DNA of 64,000 nt, taken from the NCBI GenBank assembly GCA_913020045.1, contig CAJWBE010000011.1, positions 1 to 64,000 on the forward strand, in the 5' to 3' direction. A program made the translations under genes and the position numbers. Source of the DNA: an uncultured Oleiphilus sp. GTDB taxonomy: Bacteria > Pseudomonadota > Gammaproteobacteria > Pseudomonadales > Oleiphilaceae. Shown here one piece after another: positions 26,161 to 33,748 of the stretch. The first letter of the stretch is position 1. Every line of letters starts with the position of its first letter. The notes below the pieces were generated by a model. It was not told the origin of the DNA. It did no database searches and saw nothing but the letters and a program-made list of their open reading frames with translations.

Positions 26161-26220
26161 TAGTGTAGAACACGTTTTGACCACGCGCCGTAAAACGACG
26201 CGCCTATTTAGTGTAGAACA
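26161..26220. repeat. 12-bp direct repeat flanking a hairpin upstream of the hybrid kinase
   Basis: TAGTGTAGAACA occurs at 26161-26172 and again at 26209-26220, exactly 48 bp apart. Between them CGCGCCG-TAAAA-CGACGCG can form a short stem. The unit lies between the FKBP stop and the kinase start, in the kinase promoter region on the minus strand. Confidence 0.55.
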
Positions 26221-26265
26221 ACTTAGCTGAGATTAAACAAATCGAGGCGTCTCAGATATCAGAGA

Positions 26266-26739
26266 CTATTGGAAGTCAATCAACTCTACTTCAAATACAA
26301 GGACAGATCCGGCAGGAATTGATCCCGCTGAGCGATTTCCATAGCCAAGTTCTGGTGGAATAAAAAGGCGGGTTTTTTCGCCTTTTTTCATTAGCTGTAG
26401 GCCTTCAGTCCAACCCCGGATTACTTGGTTTAAACCGAATTCAATTGGCTCGCCTCGCTGTACTGAGCTATCAAACACTGAACCATCGATCAGCGTCCCA
26501 TGATAGTGTACCGTCACTCGACTATTTGGGCTTGGTGTTTCTTCGCCGGTACCTTCTTTAAGTACCAAGTATTGCAAACCTGACTCGGTTGTAATGACTC
26601 CCTCGCGGGTCATGTTCGCACTTAGATAGTCGCTTCCGCTTTGGATATTTTCGAGGGCTAGCTTTTTGTTGTTCTGCGTACGAAATACAACAAAGGCGAC
26701 GATCGCAATAATAACGATGCCGATAATTATTTTGGACAT
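26266..26739 (-). CDS. FKBP-type peptidyl-prolyl isomerase, membrane-anchored
   Basis: Prolyl isomerase of 157 residues. An N-terminal membrane helix (residues about 4-20, IIIGIVIIAIVAFVVF) anchors it to the inner membrane, with the enzyme domain in the periplasm. The FKBP domain is complete: SRVTVHYHGTLIDGSVFDSS, then FGLNQVIRGWTEGLQLM, then the active-site IPPELGYGNRSAGSIPAGS and VFEVELIDFQ. It is smaller than FkpA and lacks the dimerisation helix bundle. It would speed folding of periplasmic proteins. A terminator separates it from the upstream receiver gene, so it has its own promoter. Confidence 0.93.
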   Translation of the reverse strand: MSKIIIGIVIIAIVAFVVFRTQNNKKLALENIQSGSDYLSANMTREGVITTESGLQYLVLKEGTGEETPSPNSRVTVHYHGTLIDGSVFDSSVQRGEPIEFGLNQVIRGWTEGLQLMKKGEKTRLFIPPELGYGNRSAGSIPAGSVLVFEVELIDFQ

Positions 26740-26809
26740 AATAGGTTTCCGCTAATTGAAGGAGCGCAGGCAGTTTACAAAATATTGGGTCGGGTGCAAG
26801 GCGAGGGCG

Positions 26810-26844
26810 AAAAAAAACCGAATTACGACAGTCGCAACTCGGTT
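26810..26844 (-). terminator. Rho-independent terminator after receiver gene
   Basis: On the minus strand a stem of AACCGAGTTGCGAC with its near-complement around a short loop is followed by eight T. It ends the membrane-anchored receiver transcript (stop at 26861) before the FKBP gene. Confidence 0.85.
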
Positions 26845-26860
26845 TAGCTCATGGTTTTGT

Positions 26861-27898
26861 TTAAAGCATGATGGCACAAATAATCGCGGCCGCGGCCGTT
26901 AACATAGATACCATCGATACCGTTTGGGCAAGTTTAAGCTTGGCCATAAATGGCTGGATATCTTGTTGCACTTGTATTTGCGCTTGCGCTGCGCTGACTT
27001 TAGCGGCAACGGCTTCTGCTGCACTGGTGGCTGACTTCTCACCTTGTTCTGAGCCTGCGTCTTTACCTGCCTGCGTTGCGACTGTTTTTATTTTATCCAA
27101 ATCAGCAGGGGAGAGCTCGGTACTGCGCTCAATAAGATCGCGTATGCTTTTGAGTTCGTTCGTAAGCTGGTTTTGGAACTGAGCCGACGTTTGTTTAAGG
27201 CTCGCATCCAGCACGGGTTGGGTGACTAAATTAGTTGTATTTGACTGGCGAGAGGTAAGTTTTCGGATCTCGCTTTGGTTTTCAGTGATGCCCGCTTTGA
27301 TGTTGCTAATAGCGTCAAGTATTGGCGATAGTGCGTCCGCGATCTTTTCATTGGCGATCGGGCCGGCTACTTCCTCAATCATTTCTTTGCTCATAGTCGG
27401 TTTCTCTGGCTGAATAACTGGCGGTTCGGTTTCGACATCGGGCTTAGCCTCTGTCTGGGTCGTCACTGCAATGGTAGGTGGCGTTGGTGCACTGCTGTTT
27501 ACTATCGGTTCGGCAGCGGTTGTTGTACTTTCTAGGGTTTCGTTTAGCTCAGCGACAATGGCACTTAAACGAGATAGCTCTGCAGGTTTTCCAAGCATGC
27601 CCGCAGCGCCCGCGGCAAGTGCTTCGGCCTCGTATTCGGGGCCTTCTTTGGAGGTATACATGAAAATTGGGGTGGCGTGATCTGCAGAGATCGCTCGGCA
27701 GGCTTCAACTCCATCCATTCCCGGCATCATATGATCCATGAATATAACATCAGGGTGAGCGTTGGAAGCCATGTACTCTACAGCGGCTTCTCCCGACTCA
27801 AGCATTTCTACTTCTAAACCGATTTTTTTTAACATCCGGCTCAACATAATGCGTGCGGACTTTGAGTCGTCAACAACCAAGGTTGTTTTTAAAGGCAT
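26861..27898 (-). CDS. Response regulator receiver protein with C-terminal membrane anchor
   Basis: About 345 residues. The N-terminal receiver is canonical: TLVVDDSKSARIMLSRML with the acidic pair, phosphoacceptor Asp in VIFMDHMMPGMDG, Thr/Ser in MYTSK and Lys in GMLGKPAE. A Pro/Thr/Ala-rich linker follows, then two helical stretches likely to form coiled coil (IADALSPILDAISNIKAGI and the Ala/Gln-rich SAAEAVAAKVSAAQAQIQ). The protein ends in one hydrophobic helix (VSMVSMLTAAAAIICAIML), so it is tail-anchored. There is no DNA-binding or enzyme domain. ATG 27898 has GGAGAGC just upstream; the longer frame to 27931 is rejected. It may be a membrane-located phosphoacceptor or adaptor. Confidence 0.9.
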   Translation of the reverse strand: MPLKTTLVVDDSKSARIMLSRMLKKIGLEVEMLESGEAAVEYMASNAHPDVIFMDHMMPGMDGVEACRAISADHATPIFMYTSKEGPEYEAEALAAGAAGMLGKPAELSRLSAIVAELNETLESTTTAAEPIVNSSAPTPPTIAVTTQTEAKPDVETEPPVIQPEKPTMSKEMIEEVAGPIANEKIADALSPILDAISNIKAGITENQSEIRKLTSRQSNTTNLVTQPVLDASLKQTSAQFQNQLTNELKSIRDLIERSTELSPADLDKIKTVATQAGKDAGSEQGEKSATSAAEAVAAKVSAAQAQIQVQQDIQPFMAKLKLAQTVSMVSMLTAAAAIICAIML

Positions 27899-28031
27899 AT
27901 GCTCTCCTTCGTAGCGGCCACCAAACTTCAAAATTTAGATCTACGAGTTAAGCATAGATGATTTCGAGAAAGGTATAGAAAATTTGCTAAGAAAATCCGC
28001 TGATTAGCGCTTGTTAAGCAAAAATTGCCGA

Positions 28032-28709
28032 TTAGTTAACTAAAGAGATGATTTCGAGGGGGTGGTCGATGATATGGTGAGCGTTCCACGCTTTAACGTC
28101 TTCGTTTGGGTGGATATAACCGTAGCTAGCTGCAACCGTAACCATGTCTGCGGCGTGGCCCGCTTCAATGTCTCTAATATGATCGCCTGCATACAGGCAC
28201 TGTGTTGCACTGGCGCCAACGGTTTTAGCGGCGAGCAGCAAACCTTCAGGATGAGGTTTCGCTTGTGCAACATCATCTGGGCAAACAAGCACTGAGCATC
28301 GGGTGTCTAAATCGAGCTTTGACATTAAGATGTCCGCATACTTTTTTGGTTTGTTAGTGACGACTCCCCAAGAGAGGCCTAGTTTTTCCAAATGCTGAAG
28401 AACATCATCCATCCCGCTAAATAGAGAGCTATTATTGCCAACTTCTTGTAGGTAAAGCGCAAGAAGCTCCTCTCGGCGAGCTTCGAACAGTTTTTCTCCG
28501 GGCGAGCCGCCAAAGGCAAGCTTAGTTAAGGCTCTGGCGCCGTCTGAAACAGTGCTGCGGATACTCCCTGCGGGCAGCGCCGGAAGGTTATGAAGCTGGC
28601 GCTGCTTGTTTAATACAAAGACAAAGTCGTCGGACGTGTCTGCCAGCGTGCCATCTAAGTCGAACAGTACGCTTTTAAATTGGCCTTGGAGTGTGCTCGC
28701 CTTAGTCAT
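28032..28709 (-). CDS. mupP: HAD-family phosphatase, probable MupP (MurNAc 6-phosphate phosphatase)
   Basis: HAD phosphatase of 225 residues, cytoplasmic. Motif I is [15 protein letters not shown] with nucleophile Asp, motif [14 protein letters not shown], and motif [19 protein letters not shown]. By sequence alone it looks like phosphoglycolate phosphatase. The gene position, immediately after ubiG with overlapping codons, is that of MupP in Pseudomonas, which removes phosphate from MurNAc 6-phosphate in the peptidoglycan salvage pathway that bypasses GlcN-6P (with AmgK and MurU). No amgK or murU genes are in this window. I call MupP from context at moderate confidence; Gph remains the alternative. 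Overlap with ubiG is 8 bp. Confidence 0.78.
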   Translation of the reverse strand: MTKASTLQGQFKSVLFDLDGTLADTSDDFVFVLNKQRQLHNLPALPAGSIRSTVSDGARALTKLAFGGSPGEKLFEARREELLALYLQEVGNNSSLFSGMDDVLQHLEKLGLSWGVVTNKPKKYADILMSKLDLDTRCSVLVCPDDVAQAKPHPEGLLLAAKTVGASATQCLYAGDHIRDIEAGHAADMVTVAASYGYIHPNEDVKAWNAHHIIDHPLEIISLVN

Positions 28710-29421
28710 TGATTGGCTTTACGGCATACATTAGGTAATTAACGTCCACATTGTCACCTAGCTTGTATTCTTTCATTATCGGGTTGTAAGTCATTCCGGT
28801 GACATCCTTAAGTTCAAGCCCCGCTTCTCTTACGTAACTGCCAAGTTCCGACGGGCGGATGAACTTTTTAAAGTCGTGTGTCCCGCGAGGGAGCATGTTG
28901 AGTACGTACTCGGCGCCAATGATCGCAAATAAGTACGATTTAGGATTACGATTTATCGTAGACAGAAACAAACTGCCGCCGGGTTTTAAGAGTTTTTCAC
29001 AGGCACGGATAACAGAGGCCGGCTGTGGAACATGTTCAAGCATTTCAAGGCACGCAATAATGTCGTAGCTCGCGGGCTCTAGCTCAGCGAGCGCTTCAAC
29101 CGTGATTTGTTCATAGGTATTTTTAATACCGCTTTCAAGTCCGTGTAATTTGGCGACACTCAATGGGGCTTCGCCCATATCGATACCTTTTACGTGGGCT
29201 CCCCGCTGAGCGAGGCCTTCACTTAGAATGCCCCCGCCACAGCCAACGTCGAGAACATGTTTCCCCGGAAGTGGCGCAAGCTCGTCAATGTAGTTGACGC
29301 GCAGTGGGTTAATCTGGTGCAGTGGTTTGAATTCGCTTTGTTTGTCCCACCAACGGCTCGCGAGCGCCTCGAATTTTGCAATTTCTTGTGGGTCTACGTT
29401 CTGTGTGGCGTTTGTCGTCAT
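28702..29421 (-). CDS. ubiG: Ubiquinone biosynthesis O-methyltransferase UbiG
   Basis: SAM-dependent methyltransferase of 239 residues that adds both O-methyl groups in ubiquinone synthesis. The start carries [20 protein letters not shown] followed by NPLRVNYID, diagnostic of UbiG. SAM motif I is [16 protein letters not shown]; motif [10 protein letters not shown] and motif [16 protein letters not shown] are present. The membrane-binding insertion region is seen around [14 protein letters not shown]. It is 4 bp from mtaD upstream and overlaps mupP downstream, forming the mtaD-ubiG-mupP operon on the minus strand. Confidence 0.97.
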   Translation of the reverse strand: MTTNATQNVDPQEIAKFEALASRWWDKQSEFKPLHQINPLRVNYIDELAPLPGKHVLDVGCGGGILSEGLAQRGAHVKGIDMGEAPLSVAKLHGLESGIKNTYEQITVEALAELEPASYDIIACLEMLEHVPQPASVIRACEKLLKPGGSLFLSTINRNPKSYLFAIIGAEYVLNMLPRGTHDFKKFIRPSELGSYVREAGLELKDVTGMTYNPIMKEYKLGDNVDVNYLMYAVKPIND

Positions 29422-29425
29422 TTAA

Positions 29426-30781
29426 CTATTCGTCCGATGCGCTAATTTTTGTCGACCAGCGAATTGCTTTGTCGATCAGAGTTTTTTCGTTGAACTCGAC
29501 TAGTTCATGATTTACTAGCTGCGGTCGTCCTGCAACCCATACGCTGTCAACTTGGTTAGCAGCGAGCGAGTACACAATGTCTGATATGGGGTCGTAGCTA
29601 GGTTGTGTGTTCAGTTGTGCAAGGTTGACTGCGATTATATCCGCTTCTTTTCCAGGTTCAAGCGAACCACAAACACACTCCAGTCCGAGCGCACGTGCAC
29701 CATTAATGGTCGCCATCTCGATGGCTGTGCGAGCGTTTATTGCAGAAGCATTTTTGGCTATCGCTTTGCCAATCAATGCAGCGGTCCGCATTTCGCCGAA
29801 CAGATCCAGGTCGTTGTTGCTCGCTGCGCCGTCTGTGCCTAGTGCGACATTAATGTCTGCATCGAGCAGTTGCTGGGTAGGGCAAAAGCCACTTGCAAGC
29901 TTAAGATTTGACTCTGGACAGTGAACAACACTTGCGCCGCTGGCTTGGATGTCAGCAATATCTTGGTCATCAAGAGCGGTCATATGGACGCATTGCAAAG
30001 GGATCCCTGGTGAAATGAGGCCGAGCCGTTTCAACCTAGCGATAGGCCTTTCCGCTTTCTCCACTAGCGCTTCGTCTACTTCATGCTGTGTCTCATGCAA
30101 ATGTATTTGCACCGGAATATCATACTCGGTCGAAAGGTCGCGGATATTCTCTAGCGGCTGGTCTGACACGGTGTAGGGTGCATGAGGGCCTAGGCCTACT
30201 GTTATTAACGAGCTTTCAGCGTAAGCAATTGCCAGCTCTAATGCCTTAGCCAGGTAATCGTCCGGCCCGTCTCCCCATATTGTTGGAAAGTCTAAAACGG
30301 GGCACACGTATTGAGCCCGAATGCCAACTTGATCCGCGACTTTTGCAGCGACTTCTGGAAAAAAATACATATCGCTGTAGCAGGTTGTTCCAGCTTTCAG
30401 CATTTCAGCGATAGCCAACTCAGTGCCGTCTCGAACGAAGTCTTCTGAAACCCACCGGCCCTCGGCTGGCCAGATATGGTCGTTAAGCCATTCCATCAAA
30501 GGCAGGTCGTCAGCAATTCCTCTAAATAGGCTCATCGGAGCATGGCCATGCGCGTTGATTAGTCCCGGCATAATCGCATGCGACTCAAAGTGTATTGTTT
30601 TATCGGCCGTATAACGCGCGCTTGCTTTGTCGCTCGGGAGCACGTCGACTATTTTGCCTTCGTGAACGGCGACCGAATGATCGGCGAGCGCTGCATTGTT
30701 TGGCGCAACAGGAATTACCCACTGAGCGTGTAGTAGCATATCGATATGGCGCTCAGGGGGGCGATTATCTCGTTCAGTCAT
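29426..30781 (-). CDS. mtaD: MTA/SAH deaminase-like amidohydrolase (TRZ/ATZ family)
   Basis: Metal-dependent deaminase of 451 residues. Metal ligands are visible in order: NAHGHAPMSLFRG (HxH), GLGPHAPYTVSD, HLHETQHE, VHCPESN and GTDGAASNNDLDLF. This set is typical of MtaD-type enzymes that deaminate 5'-methylthioadenosine or S-adenosylhomocysteine, giving the inosine form, as part of SAM by-product recycling. The association with ubiG, an SAM-using enzyme that releases SAH, is conserved in Pseudomonas relatives. It is the first gene of the operon; the next start is 4 bp downstream. Substrate preference (MTA, SAH or others) cannot be fixed by eye. Confidence 0.85.
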   Translation of the reverse strand: MTERDNRPPERHIDMLLHAQWVIPVAPNNAALADHSVAVHEGKIVDVLPSDKASARYTADKTIHFESHAIMPGLINAHGHAPMSLFRGIADDLPLMEWLNDHIWPAEGRWVSEDFVRDGTELAIAEMLKAGTTCYSDMYFFPEVAAKVADQVGIRAQYVCPVLDFPTIWGDGPDDYLAKALELAIAYAESSLITVGLGPHAPYTVSDQPLENIRDLSTEYDIPVQIHLHETQHEVDEALVEKAERPIARLKRLGLISPGIPLQCVHMTALDDQDIADIQASGASVVHCPESNLKLASGFCPTQQLLDADINVALGTDGAASNNDLDLFGEMRTAALIGKAIAKNASAINARTAIEMATINGARALGLECVCGSLEPGKEADIIAVNLAQLNTQPSYDPISDIVYSLAANQVDSVWVAGRPQLVNHELVEFNEKTLIDKAIRWSTKISASDE

Positions 30782-31284
30782 TTGGATAAATGGTCCGGGC
30801 AGTATGTTGGCTTTGGGATTCGTTAAGGCGGCAGTATAGCGGCTGGAAAGCCCATTAAATAGCCCGAAATTTTGGTTTTCTTGTTGCCGTAGCGGGCTTG
30901 AACAAAAGGTAACCGGAGCTTAAACGAAAAAGCCGAAGGTGTGCCGGTGGCTGAAAAACAGGCTGTTTTTGGTATTCGCTAGGCTGTTTTTCCTGCTTCA
31001 ACATGTTGCGTTAGTGTGATTTTATATAGATTTAGTATAATAAAATACTTTAATTATATTACATAAATAATTGATAGTAATATGTTTAATTGAATCTGTC
31101 TCGCGTCGGTATCATTTCAATCTATATCGAGTATATAGAATATATATTGTATTTATCTTGCTCCATTGATTAGAATTCGCCTCGATTTTTAACCACGCTC
31201 CTATTTAAGTGCTTCTTAGCACATCGGTCGCCAAACTGGCTAAACCGACAGAGGGGTTCATTCCTAAACTCAAGGGATACGAAA
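30782..31284. promoter_or_regulatory. 503-bp divergent promoter region upstream of isocitrate lyase
   Basis: No gene is seen here. The part at about 31020-31180 is strongly AT-rich against its surroundings, includes a TATAAT at 31036-31041 and repeated TATAT runs, and could hold UP elements for a strong isocitrate lyase promoter. Around 30951-31000 two AGGCTGTTTTT segments occur, the first within a small stem (AAAAACAG-G-CTGTTTTT). No clear -35 at standard spacing is visible for the TATAAT. Confidence 0.45.
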
Positions 31285-32883
31285 ATGTCACAATATCAAG
31301 ACGAAATTAAAGCAGTATCAGCTGTTGTAGAAGCAAAAGGCGATAGCTGGTCAGCAATCAACCCAGAATCGATTGCTCGTATGCGCGCTCAAAACAAATT
31401 CAAGACTGGTCTTGATATCGCACAGTATACAGCAGACATCATGAATGCTGACATGGCTGTATTTGATAAAGATAAGACTAAGTACACTCAGTCTCTAGGT
31501 TGCTGGCATGGTTTTGTTGGTCAACAAAAAATGATCTCAATCAAGAAGCATTTTGGCGGAAAGACTGACCGTCGCTATTTGTACCTTTCTGGTTGGATGG
31601 TTGCTGCGTTGCGTTCTGATTTTGGTCCACTTCCTGATCAATCAATGCACGAGAAGACTTCCGTTGCTTCTTTGGTTAAAGAGCTATACACATTTTTACG
31701 TCAAGCTGACGCACGTGAGCTAGGCGGTCTTTTCCGTGCTCTAGACGCTGCTAACGAAGCTGGCGACTCTGCAGAAGCGGCTAAAGTTCAAGCGGCTATT
31801 GATGGTCACGTGACTCACGTTGTGCCAATCGTTGCAGATATCGATGCAGGTTTTGGTAACGCAGAAGCGACTTACCTAATGGCTAAGCAAATGATCGAAG
31901 CAGGTGCTTGTTGCCTACAGATCGAAAACCAAGTTGCTGATGAAAAGCAATGTGGTCACCAGGACGGTAAAGTAACTGTTCCTCACGCTGACTTCCATTC
32001 TAAGATTCGTGCATTGCGTCACGCTTTCCTTGAGCTAGGTATCGACAACGGTCTTATCTGTGCACGTACTGACTCTGAAGGTGCGGGCCTAACTAAAGAA
32101 ATCGCTGTTGTAAACGAGCCAGGTGATTCAGGTGATATCTACAACTCTTACCTAGACGTTGAAGAAATCGACGTAGCTGACATGGCTGAAGGTGATGTTG
32201 TATTCAACCGTGGCGGCAAGCTTGTACGTCCTAAGCGTCTACCTTCTGGTCTATACCAATTCCGTCAAGGTACTGGTCATGAGCGTTGTGTATTCGATTG
32301 TATTGGTGCTCTTAATGCTGGTGCAGATCTACTTTGGATCGAAACTGCAGTCCCAACAGTACACGAAATCGCAGGCATGATGGATGACGTTCGCAAGGTG
32401 CATCCTGATGCGAAGCTTGTTTATAACAACTCGCCTTCGTTTAACTGGACGCTAAACTTCCGTCAGCAAGCATTTGACGCGATGGTTGAAGCCGGTGAAG
32501 ACGTTTCTGCATACGATCGTAACAATCTAATGTCTGCAGAATATGATGACTCAGAATTGTCTGCGACTGCTGATGCGCGTATCAAGACCTTCCAAGCAGA
32601 TACTGCTCGTGAAGCGAACGTATTCCATCACTTGATTACTCTTCCGACTTATCACACGACTGCATTGTCTGTTGATAACTTGGCGAAAGAGTACTTCGGT
32701 GAGCAAGGTATGCTTGGTTATGTTGCTGGCGTACAGCGTAAAGAGATTCGTCAAGGTATCGCATGTGTTAAGCATCAGAACATGTCTGGTTCAGACATGG
32801 GTGATGACCACAAAGAATACTTTGCTGGCGAACGTGCTCTTAAAGCTGGTGGCGCGAAAAACACTTCTAACCAATTCTCTTAA
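31285..32883 (+). CDS. aceA: Isocitrate lyase, long form
   Basis: Glyoxylate-shunt enzyme of 532 residues that splits isocitrate to succinate and glyoxylate. The catalytic loop, usually KKCGH, is seen as EKQCGHQDGK. Other marks are TDRRYLYLSGWMVAALRSD, VPIVADIDAGFGNAEATYLM and LVYNNSPSFNWTLNF. The length and the inserts put it with the Acinetobacter/Oceanospirillales long type rather than the 434-residue E. coli type. Codon use differs from all neighbours: heavy GCT, ACT, CTA/CTT and few rare codons, suggesting very high expression. AAGGGA precedes ATG 31285. A strong terminator follows, so it is monocistronic; malate synthase is not in this window. Confidence 0.97.
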   Translation: MSQYQDEIKAVSAVVEAKGDSWSAINPESIARMRAQNKFKTGLDIAQYTADIMNADMAVFDKDKTKYTQSLGCWHGFVGQQKMISIKKHFGGKTDRRYLYLSGWMVAALRSDFGPLPDQSMHEKTSVASLVKELYTFLRQADARELGGLFRALDAANEAGDSAEAAKVQAAIDGHVTHVVPIVADIDAGFGNAEATYLMAKQMIEAGACCLQIENQVADEKQCGHQDGKVTVPHADFHSKIRALRHAFLELGIDNGLICARTDSEGAGLTKEIAVVNEPGDSGDIYNSYLDVEEIDVADMAEGDVVFNRGGKLVRPKRLPSGLYQFRQGTGHERCVFDCIGALNAGADLLWIETAVPTVHEIAGMMDDVRKVHPDAKLVYNNSPSFNWTLNFRQQAFDAMVEAGEDVSAYDRNNLMSAEYDDSELSATADARIKTFQADTAREANVFHHLITLPTYHTTALSVDNLAKEYFGEQGMLGYVAGVQRKEIRQGIACVKHQNMSGSDMGDDHKEYFAGERALKAGGAKNTSNQFS

Positions 32884-32989
32884 TTTGAGAGCAGTTAGTT
32901 AAGGTTTGGGTATTGATGACCTAAAGCTTAATGTGTTTTGTTCCAGTTATGGTTTTTAGATGACTGGAACACCCGCCATACGCGGCGGT

Positions 32990-33023
32990 AAAAGGCGACG
33001 TTCTTAATTGAATGTCGCCTTTT
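32990..33023 (+). terminator. Rho-independent terminator after isocitrate lyase
   Basis: AAAAGGCGAC (32990-32999) pairs with GTCGCCTTTT (33014-33023); the inner TTC/GAA can extend the stem. A T-rich tail follows. Confidence 0.9.
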
Positions 33024-33096
33024 GTTTATGTGTTGATGAGGCATTACAATTCATAACCCTAAGTGAATACCTGTTATCTCGAGAGGTAAACAAACG

Positions 33097-33660
33097 ATGA
33101 GTGATACACCTAACTACCTAAAAGACGCGAAAGAGCTGTTAACAAAAGACGGCTTCGCCACAGGTGACGTTTGGTATCATGGTACGTCTTCTGGCCTAGT
33201 TGACTCCATAAAGTCTTTAGGTTTGAAACGGTCGGGCGACAAGGCGATGAAGCAAGCTGCCAAAGCGACGATGGCGACGATCGGGAATAGTTACACTGAA
33301 TCGATCGAGCCTGTGTTTCTGACTCAGAGCAAAGAGCTTGCATACTATTGGGCAAAGCAGACCGTTAGAGAGCGGAGCGTTCGTTTTGAATCCGACGAGT
33401 CCCCGGTCGTGCTTGAGTTAGCACTTCCTGAATCACAGCGCGAAAAGATACGCCCGGACGTGGGTGCGGCAAGTTTGTTGATGGTTAAAGAGGGTGAGGA
33501 GTTTATCGCTGAGGTGGATGATATCTATAAAGCATGCGACCTAGATGGTGTGGATATTGATCTGAGAAATGCAGACCGTTTGGAATATTTACATAAACTT
33601 GGTATGGCCTATTTAGATCAGGACATTGACGCGACGTATGTGACGCCAATTCTTGCATAG
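33097..33660 (+). CDS. Possible ADP-ribosyltransferase-fold protein, unassigned
   Basis: Protein of 187 residues with no family I can name. The start of the globular part, VWYHGTSSGLVDSIKSLGL, resembles the His-Gly-Thr NAD-binding strand of the PARP/KptA-type ADP-ribosyltransferase fold. It is followed about 45 residues on by VFLTQSKELAYYWAKQTV, which fits the second conserved strand and helix (the Y/S-containing segment) of the same fold. A clear catalytic Glu cannot be fixed; EEFIAEVDDIY is a candidate. There is no signal peptide, and no antitoxin-like or immunity gene beside it, so a toxin-antitoxin unit is not supported. GAGAGGT lies upstream of ATG 33097. It is flanked by terminators on both sides, hence monocistronic. 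Confidence 0.45.
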   Translation: MSDTPNYLKDAKELLTKDGFATGDVWYHGTSSGLVDSIKSLGLKRSGDKAMKQAAKATMATIGNSYTESIEPVFLTQSKELAYYWAKQTVRERSVRFESDESPVVLELALPESQREKIRPDVGAASLLMVKEGEEFIAEVDDIYKACDLDGVDIDLRNADRLEYLHKLGMAYLDQDIDATYVTPILA

Positions 33661-33683
33661 CGTTTAGTGATATTTGTCCTCTT

Positions 33684-33712
33684 AAAAAGGCGGTTAAGAT
33701 ACCGCTTTTTTT
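33684..33712 (+). terminator. Rho-independent terminator between convergent genes
   Basis: AAAAAGGCGGT and ACCGCTTTTTTT form an 11-bp stem around a 6-base loop with a T run. It ends the ART-like gene and, by symmetry, may also act on the convergent RND-EAL transcript. Confidence 0.88.
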
Positions 33713-33748
33713 GTTCCTCAGTTTTGATTGGCCTTGTGTTTCAGGCGT

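Noticed and set aside
33097-33660. Toxin-antitoxin unit
   Set aside because: The ART-like gene is flanked by terminators on both sides and has no small partner gene next to it.
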